DNA of 64,000 bases from positions 1-64,000 of the forward strand of contig CBFIIU010000008.1 of NCBI GenBank assembly GCA_965662735.1, given 5' to 3'. Origin of the DNA: JAYODZ01 sp965662735 (GTDB taxonomy: Bacteria > Pseudomonadota > Alphaproteobacteria > RS24). A program made the translations under genes and the position numbers. This document shows, one piece after another, positions 18,112 to 26,484 of this stretch; position 1 is the stretch's first letter; every line of letters starts with the position of its first letter. Below the pieces are notes generated by a model. The model was given only the letters and a program-made list of their open reading frames with translations. It was not told the origin of the DNA and ran no database searches.

Positions 18112-19360
18112 TGATCGAAATATATCCATGGGTGAGGTCGCACGTCCACACGCGAGCCGTGCCCGCATGCGGGCCCTTAGCAACGCCGACATTCACCGCA
18201 ATATCGATGGCCCGACCCCGCATATGTTTGGCAATCGGCCGTTCGTCATAGCCTGCAATGGCGCGGCCATTTCGGGCGACCGGATGACCACCAATTTTAA
18301 TCGACAGGCGATCACGATCAGCCCGTTCGCCGGATTTTCCGACAGCCATCACAATCCGCCCCCAATTTGCATCCTCGCCCGCCACAGCGGTTTTGACCAA
18401 AGGCGAATTGGCAATGGCCAAGGCAATGCGCCGCGCCGATTGATCATTTTCAGCGCCGCTCACATCAATNNNNNNNNNNNNNNNNNNNNNNNNNNNNNNN
18501 NNNNNNNNNNNNNNNNNNNNNNNNNNNNNNNNNNNNNNNNNNNNNNNNNNNNNNNNNNNNNNNNNNNNNNNNNNNNNNNNNNNNNNNNNNNNNNNNNNNN
18601 NNNNNNNNNNNNNNNNNNNNNNNNNNNNNNNNNNNNNNNNNNNNNNNNNNNNNNNNNNNNNNNNNNNNNNNNNNNNNNNNNNNNNNNNNNNNNNNNNNNN
18701 NNNNNNNNNNNNNNNNNNNNNNNNNNNNNNNNNNNNNNNNNNNNNNNNNNNNNNNNNNNNNNNNNNNNNNNNNNNNNNNNNNNNNNNNNNNNNNNNNNNN
18801 NNNNNNNNNNNNNNNNNNNNNNNNNNNNNNNNNNNNNNNNNNNNNNNNNNNNNNNNNNNNNNNNNNNNNNNNNNNNNNNNNNNNNNNNNNNNNNNNNNNN
18901 NNNNNNNNNNNNNNNNNNNNNNNNNNNNNNNNNNNNNNNNNNNNNNNNNNNNNNNNNNNNNNNNNNNNNNNNNNNNNNNNNNNNNNNNNNNNNNNNNNNN
19001 NNNNNNNNNNNNNNNNNNNNNNNNNNNNNNNNNNNNNNNNNNNNNNNNNNNNNNNNNNNNNNNNNNNNNNNNNNNTGTGAACGCATTTGCGATCCCCGCA
19101 TTAACAATGATGGCACGCGCAGTGCCTTTGCTCGTTTGCAAATGCTGGCGACACAGATCAACGGCCACCGAAGGCATCGAAGATCGCGTGAAGACGCCCG
19201 CAATCGCGCTCCCTGCCGGAAGCACCGCCAACAGAAAATCATCACGCCCGACATAGCGCGACTGTGAGGCATCTGTGAGCAAGCGCAGCCCATCAACAGG
19301 ATGAAGCTTGGGGAACCGACGCGGCGCTAAAGGCGAGCGAACGAGGTCAGCATGCGCCAT
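18092..19360 (-). CDS. argJ: Bifunctional ornithine acetyltransferase/N-acetylglutamate synthase
   Basis: ArgJ moves the acetyl group from N-acetylornithine to glutamate in the cyclic arginine pathway and can also make N-acetylglutamate from acetyl-CoA. A 605-base N run (18471-19075) hides the middle third, including the Thr nucleophile and self-cleavage site. The flanks are clear: PLAPRRFPKLHPVDGLRLL at the start, and NSPLVKTAVAGEDANWGRI and DLTHGYISINADYRS at the end. The frame is kept across the gap and the total of 422 residues is normal. Just before the gap the usual NSGNANA motif reads NAGIANA, one base from consensus. argH at the right edge belongs to the same pathway. Confidence 0.92.
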   Translation of the reverse strand: MAHADLVRSPLAPRRFPKLHPVDGLRLLTDASQSRYVGRDDFLLAVLPAGSAIAGVFTRSSMPSVAVDLCRQHLQTSKGTARAIIVNAGIANAFTXXXXXXXXXXXXXXXXXXXXXXXXXXXXXXXXXXXXXXXXXXXXXXXXXXXXXXXXXXXXXXXXXXXXXXXXXXXXXXXXXXXXXXXXXXXXXXXXXXXXXXXXXXXXXXXXXXXXXXXXXXXXXXXXXXXXXXXXXXXXXXXXXXXXXXXXXXXXXXXXXXXXXXXXXXXXXXXXXXXXXXXXXXXXXXXXXXXXXXXXXXIDVSGAENDQSARRIALAIANSPLVKTAVAGEDANWGRIVMAVGKSGERADRDRLSIKIGGHPVARNGRAIAGYDERPIAKHMRGRAIDIAVNVGVAKGPHAGTARVWTCDLTHGYISINADYRS

Positions 19361-19362
19361 GG

Positions 19363-20211
19363 TTAGTTTCCTTTTTGGTTTCCGCCCGATGCCGGCGGCG
19401 TTTGGTTAATGATCAATTCGACATTGGCATTTTCGCGCAATTCAGAATAGAGCGCGCGCTGGGCTTCACCAATTAAATATTCCGTGATTTGCATTTCAAT
19501 TTCTTCGAAAGGCGGAACGGGGCGCGTCCGCTTATCCTCGAGCTTAATGACGTGCCATCCAAACTGGGTCTTCACGGGGTCTGACACTGCGCCGATTTTG
19601 AGCTTGAATGCCGCGTCGCTAAATTCTGCGACCATTTGATCTGCTGTAAAATAGCCCAGATCTCCGCCCGAGGGGCCACTCGGTCCGGTGCTGTATTCTT
19701 GCGCAAGCGCGGCAAAATCAGCATTCTTCGCACGCGCCTTTTTCGCAACCTCGATGGCTTTCGCTTCGTCTGGAACTAGAATATGGCGGGCGCGCACTTC
19801 CTCAACTGGCTCGGCGCCGGCCACCTCTTTGTCGTAATAGGCCCGCACTTGTGAAGGCGAAACCCGCTCGGCCAGGGTGCGGCCAATATACACATCCTGC
19901 AGCGCCTTCTTTTTATAAAATGCGATGCGTTTCATCACCTCAGGATCATCATCGCGAATACCTGCCGCGGTCGCCGCTGTGGCTGCCAATTGGCGGTTCA
20001 CGACATATCCGACCAGCGCTTCCAAACGCTGTTGGGAGGTCATTTCGCCCATGGCACTATAGATTTCATCTTCTGCCATTGATAAATCATGGAAGGTAAT
20101 GGGCGTGCCATTCACAGCGGCAACAGCCGTATCAATATCTGTCGGGGTTTGAGCCAGCGCCGGCCAAGACAAAAAAGTTAAGATCAACGCAAATCTTCGT
20201 AATAACACCAT
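19363..20211 (-). CDS. Periplasmic parvulin-type peptidyl-prolyl isomerase
   Basis: The 282-residue protein begins with a clear Sec signal peptide (cleavage near ALA-QT, about residue 21). A helical SurA/PrsA-like N-terminal chaperone region follows, then a parvulin domain (about 135-230) with RARHILVPDEAKA, SGPSGGDLGYFTADQMVAEF and FGWHVIKLED. It probably assists outer-membrane and periplasmic protein folding. It starts the minus-strand PPIase-argJ-mutT operon, ending two bases before argJ, and is divergent from secA. The pairing of a PPIase with secA in opposite directions is seen in related genomes. Confidence 0.9.
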   Translation of the reverse strand: MVLLRRFALILTFLSWPALAQTPTDIDTAVAAVNGTPITFHDLSMAEDEIYSAMGEMTSQQRLEALVGYVVNRQLAATAATAAGIRDDDPEVMKRIAFYKKKALQDVYIGRTLAERVSPSQVRAYYDKEVAGAEPVEEVRARHILVPDEAKAIEVAKKARAKNADFAALAQEYSTGPSGPSGGDLGYFTADQMVAEFSDAAFKLKIGAVSDPVKTQFGWHVIKLEDKRTRPVPPFEEIEMQITEYLIGEAQRALYSELRENANVELIINQTPPASGGNQKGN

Positions 20212-20351
20212 TTTTTCCTCGCTCCAGCCCTTCGGCTTATCTGTTATCGTCCCTTCCGCTTATACCTAAGCTGGACGACGATCTGTGACGATCGCTATTT
20301 TCCGTTTCATATCAATTTGCAAGGCATACGTTAATAAAACGGCCGCCCACA

Positions 20352-20380
20352 TTGACACTGCTGGCGGTGATGCTTACATC
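20352..20380 (+). promoter_or_regulatory. Candidate secA promoter
   Basis: TTGACA (20352-20357), a 17-base spacer and TACATC (20375-20380) lie 80 bases before secA. The -35 is perfect and the -10 weak. The remaining 20212-20351 must hold the divergent PPIase promoter, for which I see no clear boxes. Confidence 0.5.
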
Positions 20381-20460
20381 ATTTTTGCAAATTTGCGAAT
20401 GGCCTATCGATACATCCTTAAACAATCTTGTGTCATCCAGGCGATAAGTAAGAGGGACTG

Positions 20461-23214
20461 ATGCTTGGTGTAAACACCGTGATGCGCCGATTTTTTGGAA
20501 CGGCCAATGACAGGAAACTCAAAGCCTATCATCAGCGGGTCGACCGTATTAATGCGCTCGAGCCCGAATTCAGATCATTGACCGACGAACAATTACGCCA
20601 AAAAACGGATGAGTTTCGGGCGTTGGTTGCTGAGGGAAGCAGTGTTGATAGTCTTCTCGAGCCCGCTTTCGCGACGGTGCGCGAGGCGGCCCGCCGGGTT
20701 TTGGGCCAACGCCATTTTGATGTGCAGCTGATGGGGGGCATGGCGCTTCANNNNNNNNNNNNNNNNNNNNNNNNNNNNNNNNNNNNNNNNNNNNNGGTCG
20801 CCACACTACCCTGCTACCTCAATGCGCTTTCTGGAAAACCTGTGCATGTGGTTACCGTCAATGACTACCTCGCTCAACGCGATGCCAGTTGGATGGCGCA
20901 GGTGCATCAGTTTTTAGGCTTGAGCGTGGGATGCATCACCCATGAACTGGATGATATAGGCCGCCAAGCCGCCTATGCCGCCGACATTACCTATGCCACC
21001 AATAATGAATTGGGCTTTGACTATCTGCGCGACAATATGAAATACGCGCTAGATCAGATGGTTCAACGCGGACATGCTTTCGCCATTGTCGATGAAGTTG
21101 ATAGCATTTTGATCGATGAGGCGCGCACGCCGCTGATTATCTCTGGGCCACTGGATGATCGATCGGACCTGTATCAGCAAATCGACGCTGTCATCCCCAT
21201 GCTCGCCGCTGAACATTATGAGCTGGATGAGAAAACCCGTACCGTGTCCCTGACCGATAGTGGCAATGAGGCTGTCGAGGAAATTTTGAAAAACCAAGGC
21301 CTGCTCGAGGGCGATGCATCGATTTATGATATCCATAACGCACCTTTGGTTCACCATGTCACCAATGCGCTTAAAGCCCATACTTTGTTTGTGCGCGACC
21401 GCGATTATATTGTGAAAGGGGCTGGCGCATCCGGGCAGGTTGTGATTATCGACGAATTTACCGGCCGCATGATGGAAGGCCGGCGCTACTCGGACGGCTT
21501 GCATCAAGCCCTTGAGGCCAAGGAAAACGTCGCCATTCAGCCTGAAAATCAGACCCTGGCCTCAATTACCTTCCAGAATTATTTCCGGCTCTATGATCGG
21601 CTCTCCGGAATGACCGGCACCGCACAGACCGAAGCCGAGGAGTTTATGGACATTTACGGGCTAGATGTTGTTGAAATCCCCACCAATACGGATATTCAAC
21701 GTCTTGACGATGACGACGAAGTGTACCGAACCGCCAATGAAAAATACGCCGCGATTATTTCGATGATCGAGGAATGTCAAAACCGGAAACAACCCGTCTT
21801 GGTCGGCACAACCAGTATCGAAAAATCTGAACATCTGTCGAGCTTGCTCAAAGCTAAAAATATTTCTCACAATGTGCTGAATGCCCGCTATCACGAACAG
21901 GAAGCTGTCATTATCGCGCAAGCAGGTGTGCCCGGCGCTGTGACCATTGCCACAAATATGGCGGGCCGCGGGACCGATATTCAGCTTGGCGGCAATTTAG
22001 ATATGCGCTGCGAGATTGAGATCCCGCATGACGCCTCGGCTGAAGAACGGACGGAGATGGTTGCCAGAATTCAAGCAGACATTGATCGTCTTAAGGTCGA
22101 GGCGCTGAATGCCGGTGGCTTGTGCGTGATCGGTACGGAACGCCATGAAAGCCGACGCATCGACAATCAATTGCGGGGACGGTCCGGTCGACAAGGCGAT
22201 CCTGGTCAATCGCGTTTCTTCCTCAGCCTTGAAGACGATTTGATGCGGATTTTTGGCACAGACCGTATGGACGGCATGTTGCGGCGCCTCGGCATGAAGG
22301 AAGGCGAAGCGATTATCCATCCGTGGATCAACAAAGCCTTGGAGCGCGCACAGAAAAAGGTCGAAACCCGAAATTTCGATATTCGCAAAAATATTCTGAA
22401 ATATGACGATGTGATGAACGAACAACGCAAAACCGTGTTCGAGCAACGCATTGACTTTATGAACGCCACCTCGATCGCCGATATTATTAGCAATATGCGG
22501 CGCGACATTATCGACGATCTCGTGAGCATTCACATCCCTGCGCGTGCTTATGCCGAGCAATGGGATGTTGATGGTCTGAGCGAGAGGGTCTCCGACCTCT
22601 TCGACATCCAGCCTCCTCTCGCCGATTGGGCGAATGAGGAAGGCATTGCCGATGAAGAAATAGCTCACCGCTTACACGACATGGTTGAACGCCACGCCGC
22701 AAAACGGGCAAGCGATATTGGCCCGGAAATTATGCGACAGGCAGAAAAATCAATTCTTTTGCAAACGCTTGACCATCATTGGCGAGAACATTTGTTGGTT
22801 CTCGAACATTTGCGCCAGATTGTTGGATTGCGCGGCTATGCCCAGCGTGACCCCTTGAATGAGTTCAAGCTCGAGGCTTTCTCTTTATTTTCAGAATTGC
22901 TGACCAAATTACGTGAGGACGTTGTGCGCTTCTCGATGCGCGTTCAAATTGAAACAAACATCCCCGCATTGGCCACCCCTGAGGTGATGCAAACCAATGA
23001 CGCCCAAATTGAAAACCAATTAACGCAACCCAATCTGAATGACGGGGCCGCATTGGGCGGCTCATCCGGCGCCCAAGATATTTTATCGGATGCTGGTGCG
23101 CGCCCAATGGACAGGGCAGCGAATATTCCTGCTCAGAGCGAGAAAATTCCGCGCAATGCTCAGTGCCCTTGTGGGTCTGGCAAAAAATACAAGCATTGTC
23201 ACGGCCGCGTATAA
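20461..23214 (+). CDS. secA: Preprotein translocase ATPase SecA
   Basis: SecA is the motor that pushes unfolded preproteins through SecYEG. The 917-residue protein shows NBD1, the preprotein cross-linking domain, NBD2, helical wing/scaffold domains and a C-terminal SEC-C zinc motif CPCGSGKKYKHCHG that binds SecB. DEVDSILIDEARTPL (Walker B) and GRGTDIQLGGN are intact. A 45-base N run (20751-20795) falls exactly over the Walker A segment; the flanking MGGMAL and VATLPCYLNAL show the frame is kept. GAGGGA precedes the ATG. A perfect 7-bp stem-loop (23202-23221) spans the stop codon, and the stop is also the start of a 31-bp tandem repeat. Confidence 0.96.
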   Translation: MLGVNTVMRRFFGTANDRKLKAYHQRVDRINALEPEFRSLTDEQLRQKTDEFRALVAEGSSVDSLLEPAFATVREAARRVLGQRHFDVQLMGGMALXXXXXXXXXXXXXXXXVATLPCYLNALSGKPVHVVTVNDYLAQRDASWMAQVHQFLGLSVGCITHELDDIGRQAAYAADITYATNNELGFDYLRDNMKYALDQMVQRGHAFAIVDEVDSILIDEARTPLIISGPLDDRSDLYQQIDAVIPMLAAEHYELDEKTRTVSLTDSGNEAVEEILKNQGLLEGDASIYDIHNAPLVHHVTNALKAHTLFVRDRDYIVKGAGASGQVVIIDEFTGRMMEGRRYSDGLHQALEAKENVAIQPENQTLASITFQNYFRLYDRLSGMTGTAQTEAEEFMDIYGLDVVEIPTNTDIQRLDDDDEVYRTANEKYAAIISMIEECQNRKQPVLVGTTSIEKSEHLSSLLKAKNISHNVLNARYHEQEAVIIAQAGVPGAVTIATNMAGRGTDIQLGGNLDMRCEIEIPHDASAEERTEMVARIQADIDRLKVEALNAGGLCVIGTERHESRRIDNQLRGRSGRQGDPGQSRFFLSLEDDLMRIFGTDRMDGMLRRLGMKEGEAIIHPWINKALERAQKKVETRNFDIRKNILKYDDVMNEQRKTVFEQRIDFMNATSIADIISNMRRDIIDDLVSIHIPARAYAEQWDVDGLSERVSDLFDIQPPLADWANEEGIADEEIAHRLHDMVERHAAKRASDIGPEIMRQAEKSILLQTLDHHWREHLLVLEHLRQIVGLRGYAQRDPLNEFKLEAFSLFSELLTKLREDVVRFSMRVQIETNIPALATPEVMQTNDAQIENQLTQPNLNDGAALGGSSGAQDILSDAGARPMDRAANIPAQSEKIPRNAQCPCGSGKKYKHCHGRV

Positions 23215-23313
23215 GCGGCCGACAATTTGAGAAAGCCACGTATGGGCGGCCGACAAGTTGAGAAAGCCGCGTATAAGCGGCCGACAATTTGAGAAAGCCA
23301 CGTATGGGCGGCC
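23209..23313. repeat. 31-bp tandem repeat, 3.4 copies in a 62-bp dimer pattern
   Basis: Units at 23209-23239, 23240-23270, 23271-23301 and a partial unit from 23302 run without spacers. Units 1 and 3 are identical; unit 2 differs from them at four positions, and the partial unit 4 follows unit 2. The true period is therefore a 62-bp dimer. Each odd unit holds the right arm of a GCCGC-GTATAA-GCGGC hairpin. The first unit overlaps the last codons of secA. Confidence 0.85.
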
Positions 23314-23358
23314 CCATGAGGGTCCGACCATACGCAACCAAATCCTGCATTTCTCTCA

Positions 23359-23419
23359 AAATTTATATCAAGAATTATAACAAAAATTTATGTCCAAATT
23401 TGTGTCAAAATTTATGCCA
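23359..23419. repeat. 12-bp degenerate AT-rich tandem repeat, five copies
   Basis: Five units close to AAATTTATGTCA follow one another with a single extra base after the second. The array is in the non-coding stretch between secA and the convergent outer-membrane protein gene. Together with the 31-bp repeat it accounts for most of 23215-23500. Confidence 0.65.
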
Positions 23420-23500
23420 AAAATCCGGGCACGTTTCTGTCAAACTCTGCGATACAGCGCCGCTAACCATAAAGAGCAACGCGAATAGTTTGGCAAACAG

Positions 23501-24169
23501 TTAAAAGGAATAGCGCAGCGCCACGCCTAAAACATCAACGTCGGGGCCGCCAATATCGTAGCTTTCATACTCAAACTGAACGCCAACAGCTTTGCTTGCC
23601 GCCCATTCAACGCCCAGACTGTAGAATAAATCAGTGCCGGATTCATCGCCACTCACTGACGCGTTCAGGCCAGCCGTTCCTGTCAAATCCGTGTTCCAGC
23701 GATGCAGCCCGAGCTTCACAAAAGGCCGAAATCGCCCCATGTTTCTTCCCAATTTAGCGGCAACACCAAAGGATTTTGTATCTGTCCCTATTTTAAGGGG
23801 GGTCGTGCCGGTATTCGTCAGCGTTTCGGAGGCCACTCTCACCGACCCGCCTGGGGCCAGTGTTAAACCGGTTTTGCCGAGTTTGTTATAGCTTGCTTCC
23901 AAGCTGATATGCTCATTTACATTAAAGCCACCAAAAATTTTCCAGCTTTTATCTTTTTTGTCCAAATTTCCGTCCACTATGCCTTTAAGGCCCGTGTCGG
24001 CACTGGAGCGCCCATAACCGAGACCCATATAGGGACCACGCTTCATCATCGAACCCGCGAAAGAGTCGTCTCCTGACATGGAGTCATTAGCCATTGCTGC
24101 GCCCGAAACGAGCACAACACCTAACGACATTGAAACAAGCGATAGGGGTACAAAAGTAGATTTTTTCAT
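23501..24169 (-). CDS. Outer-membrane beta-barrel protein, OmpA-like/Opacity family
   Basis: The 222-residue precursor has a signal peptide (MKKSTFVPLSLVSMSLG to about AMA-ND, residue 27). An eight-stranded barrel pattern with alternating polar and hydrophobic residues follows (GPYMGLGYGRS, WKIFGGFNVNEHISLEASYN, FRPFVKLGLHRWNT, LFYSLGVEWAASKAVGVQFEYE). The last residue is Phe (LRYSF), the BAM recognition signal. I start at the ATG at 24169, nine bases after AAAGGA; an ATG at 24178 would abut that site. The exact role is unknown. It may be a structural porin-like OMP of the Omp25/OmpW-like group. Confidence 0.85.
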   Translation of the reverse strand: MKKSTFVPLSLVSMSLGVVLVSGAAMANDSMSGDDSFAGSMMKRGPYMGLGYGRSSADTGLKGIVDGNLDKKDKSWKIFGGFNVNEHISLEASYNKLGKTGLTLAPGGSVRVASETLTNTGTTPLKIGTDTKSFGVAAKLGRNMGRFRPFVKLGLHRWNTDLTGTAGLNASVSGDESGTDLFYSLGVEWAASKAVGVQFEYESYDIGGPDVDVLGVALRYSF

Positions 24170-24201
24170 CTCAGACATTCCTTTATTGTTTTTCTATGCC
24201 A

Positions 24202-24222
24202 GAGAAATCAGGATAATTTCTC
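24202..24222 (-). promoter_or_regulatory. Stem-loop in the OMP mRNA leader
   Basis: GAGAAAT and ATTTCTC pair perfectly around a 7-base loop, 33 bases upstream of the OMP start. Weak promoter boxes (TTGCTG, 17 bases, TAGAAC) lie just upstream on the same strand. OMP messages are often regulated by leader structure or small RNAs, so this is a plausible control element. The remaining 24260-24502 shows nothing I can assign. Confidence 0.4.
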
Positions 24223-24502
24223 ACCAACGTTCTACTGGAGTCGCGATTCACCAGCAATCACTGTCCCAAACATCAAATCCAACAACTGATCTCATCGAGG
24301 ACTTTCCGAAAAGATTAAAATTTTCTGAAATGATGAAGATTTTCTAGAAACAAGAGAAATTTAATTTTCGGGAAACTGCGCCGATGGCGCTAACACTTCC
24401 AAGGCACCTCTAAAAGCCACCTCTCCAAGGAATTCAAAGCAGGGCTCATACATGATGAGCGCCAACGCATCGGCCGATAGATAATTGAAATTGAGCCGTT
24501 AA

Positions 24503-25459
24503 TTAGGCGACGCCTTCGCGCCCCATAGCCAGAAATTTTTGACGTCGATTGCGCTTTAAGTCTTGCGCCTCTGCTCCGCTTAACGCTGCCAACTCCTCGC
24601 CGACAGCCTGCCCTACACGCGCAATCGTCTCGGCCCGATCGCGATGCGCGCCCCCGAAAGGTTCAGGGATAATCCGATCAATCACGCCGATCGAGGCGAG
24701 ATTTTGCGCCGTCACTTTCAAAGCCGTCGCGGCGACATTGGCCCGCTCCGATGTGCGCCACAGAATGGAGGCACAGGCTTCAGGAGAGGCAACTGTATAA
24801 ATGGAGTGCTCGAGCATCAAAATGCGGTTCGCCGTCGCCAATGCGAGCGCACCGCCCGACCCGCCTTCTCCAATAATCACAGAAACAACGGGCACACCCA
24901 ACCCCAATGAGCGATCCGTGCATCGCGCAATAGCTTCCGCTTGGCCACGCTCTTCGGCGCCAATGCCCGGATAAGCCCCTGCCGTATCCACCAAAGCAAC
25001 AACCGGCATTTTAAACCGCTCGGCCAACTCCATGACACGGATTGCTTTTCGGTACCCTTCTGGCCGAGCCATCCCAAAATTATGTTTAACGCGCGCTTGG
25101 GTCGTACTGCCCTTTTCATGACCAAGAATGGCAACACTTTGCCCAGAGGGCCAACGCCCTATGCCCGCGATAATGGCATGATCTTCTGCAAAGAGCCGGT
25201 CGCCAGCAAGCGGCGTAAAGTCCTCGACTAAGGCCTCGACATAGTCCAAACAATGCGGCCGCGCGGGATGGCGCGCCACTTGCGTTTTTTGCCATGGGTC
25301 AAGGCTTTCATAAATGCGGGTAACTTGTTGCTCGATTTTTTGCTCGAGCTTGCCGATTTCCTCGGCAAGATCCACGCCCCCACCCGATACGGCTCGGAGT
25401 TCTTTGATTTTTCCTTCAAGCTCGGCGATCGGCTTTTCAAATTCAAGATAGGTTTGCAT
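24503..25459 (-). CDS. accA: Acetyl-CoA carboxylase carboxyltransferase subunit alpha
   Basis: AccA pairs with AccD to transfer CO2 from carboxybiotin to acetyl-CoA, making malonyl-CoA for fatty acids. The 318 residues match the family length, starting MQTYLEFEKPIAELEGKI. The carboxyltransferase core contains DYVEALVEDFTPLAGDR, GRPEGYRKA-type ARPEGYRKAIRVM, DTAGAYPGIGAEERGQ and IGEGGSGGALALA. The start at 25459 has AGAGGA upstream; the open frame to 25507 is not needed. It is downstream of xerD on the same strand (59-base gap), a common alphaproteobacterial order. Confidence 0.95.
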   Translation of the reverse strand: MQTYLEFEKPIAELEGKIKELRAVSGGGVDLAEEIGKLEQKIEQQVTRIYESLDPWQKTQVARHPARPHCLDYVEALVEDFTPLAGDRLFAEDHAIIAGIGRWPSGQSVAILGHEKGSTTQARVKHNFGMARPEGYRKAIRVMELAERFKMPVVALVDTAGAYPGIGAEERGQAEAIARCTDRSLGLGVPVVSVIIGEGGSGGALALATANRILMLEHSIYTVASPEACASILWRTSERANVAATALKVTAQNLASIGVIDRIIPEPFGGAHRDRAETIARVGQAVGEELAALSGAEAQDLKRNRRQKFLAMGREGVA

Positions 25460-25518
25460 CGCATCCTCTTTCCTACATGAATGCCCTGAAACAGGGTTGA
25501 GGGTCAATCCCCTTCACG

Positions 25519-26472
25519 TTAATCCTTGCCCCAATCCTTACCCCTGATTTTGCCCGTTTTATGATCGGATAAGGGGTGCGCGGCTTCAACTAAACGCCGC
25601 TTTCCGCTTTGCGCAACATGAGTATAAATTTGCGTGGTTGAAATATCCGCATGGCCGAGCATTTGCTGCACCGCCCGCAAATCCGCTCCGTTTTCAACCA
25701 AATGCGTCGCGAAGGCATGTCGTACGACGTGGGGCGATAATTTATTCCCGCCCAACCCCGCCAAAACGCCCACTTGTTTCAGCGCCTGCCAAAAATTCTG
25801 TCGCGATATATGGCCTAACCGCCCACGACTTGGAAAAACAAAATCAGATTGAGGCCCCCGATCTCGAACAGCCAACCAGCCCCCCAGTGCTTGACGAGCG
25901 GGCGCACTCATCGGCACTAGTCGTTCGCGCCCCCCTTTGCCCCGAATATGAATAAAGTCGTGCTCAGGAGAAATTGATTGGCGCCGCAAGGACACAAGTT
26001 CGGACACACGCAGGCCCGTCGCATAGAGCATCTCAACCAGACAAATGGTTCGCAGACGCCTCAGCTGATCAAGCTCCGATTTCTGAGGCAGCGCATAACA
26101 GGCTTGGATCAACGCCTCAGTTTCATCCACGCTCAAGGGCGCAGGCAATGGCCGTGTCAATTTAGGCCGCACCAAGCGCCCCGTAGGATTATCCGCCCGC
26201 ATTCCCTCCGTCACTAAGAACTTATAAAAGCGACGCAAGGTCGAGAGGTGTCGCGCAATCGTTGAGGCCGCAAGTCCTCGGGCCGTCAGGCTTGACATAT
26301 AATCCTTTAAATCATCTGCCGAGGCCTCATTGATAGGTATCGTCTTCAAAAAGGTGGTTACTGCAGATAGATCTCTTCGATAAGCATCGCAGGTTTTGAG
26401 CGCCGCGCCCCGCTCTGAGGCCATCATGTCCAGAAAAAGTGCGATCAGACGATCAGACCCGTGGTCACGCAT
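25519..26472 (-). CDS. xerD: Site-specific tyrosine recombinase XerD
   Basis: XerD, with XerC, resolves chromosome dimers at dif during division. The 317-residue protein has a SAM-like N-terminal DNA-binding domain (about 5-95) and a catalytic domain with R155 (ATGLRVSEL), K179, H248/R251 (SPHVVRHAFATHL), H274 (LGHADISTTQIYTHV) and the Tyr nucleophile Y283. All catalytic residues are present. Its setting beside accA and aroK marks it as the housekeeping recombinase rather than a mobile integrase. Confidence 0.92.
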   Translation of the reverse strand: MRDHGSDRLIALFLDMMASERGAALKTCDAYRRDLSAVTTFLKTIPINEASADDLKDYMSSLTARGLAASTIARHLSTLRRFYKFLVTEGMRADNPTGRLVRPKLTRPLPAPLSVDETEALIQACYALPQKSELDQLRRLRTICLVEMLYATGLRVSELVSLRRQSISPEHDFIHIRGKGGRERLVPMSAPARQALGGWLAVRDRGPQSDFVFPSRGRLGHISRQNFWQALKQVGVLAGLGGNKLSPHVVRHAFATHLVENGADLRAVQQMLGHADISTTQIYTHVAQSGKRRLVEAAHPLSDHKTGKIRGKDWGKD

Positions 26473-26484
26473 CTTCTTGCACCC

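Noticed and set aside
17695..18192. Longer mutT starting at 18192
   Set aside because: The extra residues lie in argJ and are an Arg/Ala-rich shadow; MutT family starts fit ATG 18111.
23209..23313. CRISPR-like 31-bp repeat
   Set aside because: Units abut with no spacers and there are no cas genes in the window; it is a plain tandem duplication.
22865..23359. 164-codon minus-strand frame with repeated GRPYVAFSNCRPLIRG
   Set aside because: It arises from reading the 31-bp repeat and the antisense of secA; no start signal.
25519..26472. Tyrosine recombinase as the integrase of a mobile element
   Set aside because: It has the length and residues of XerD and sits in the conserved accA-xerD-aroK setting; no attachment repeats or cargo genes are present.
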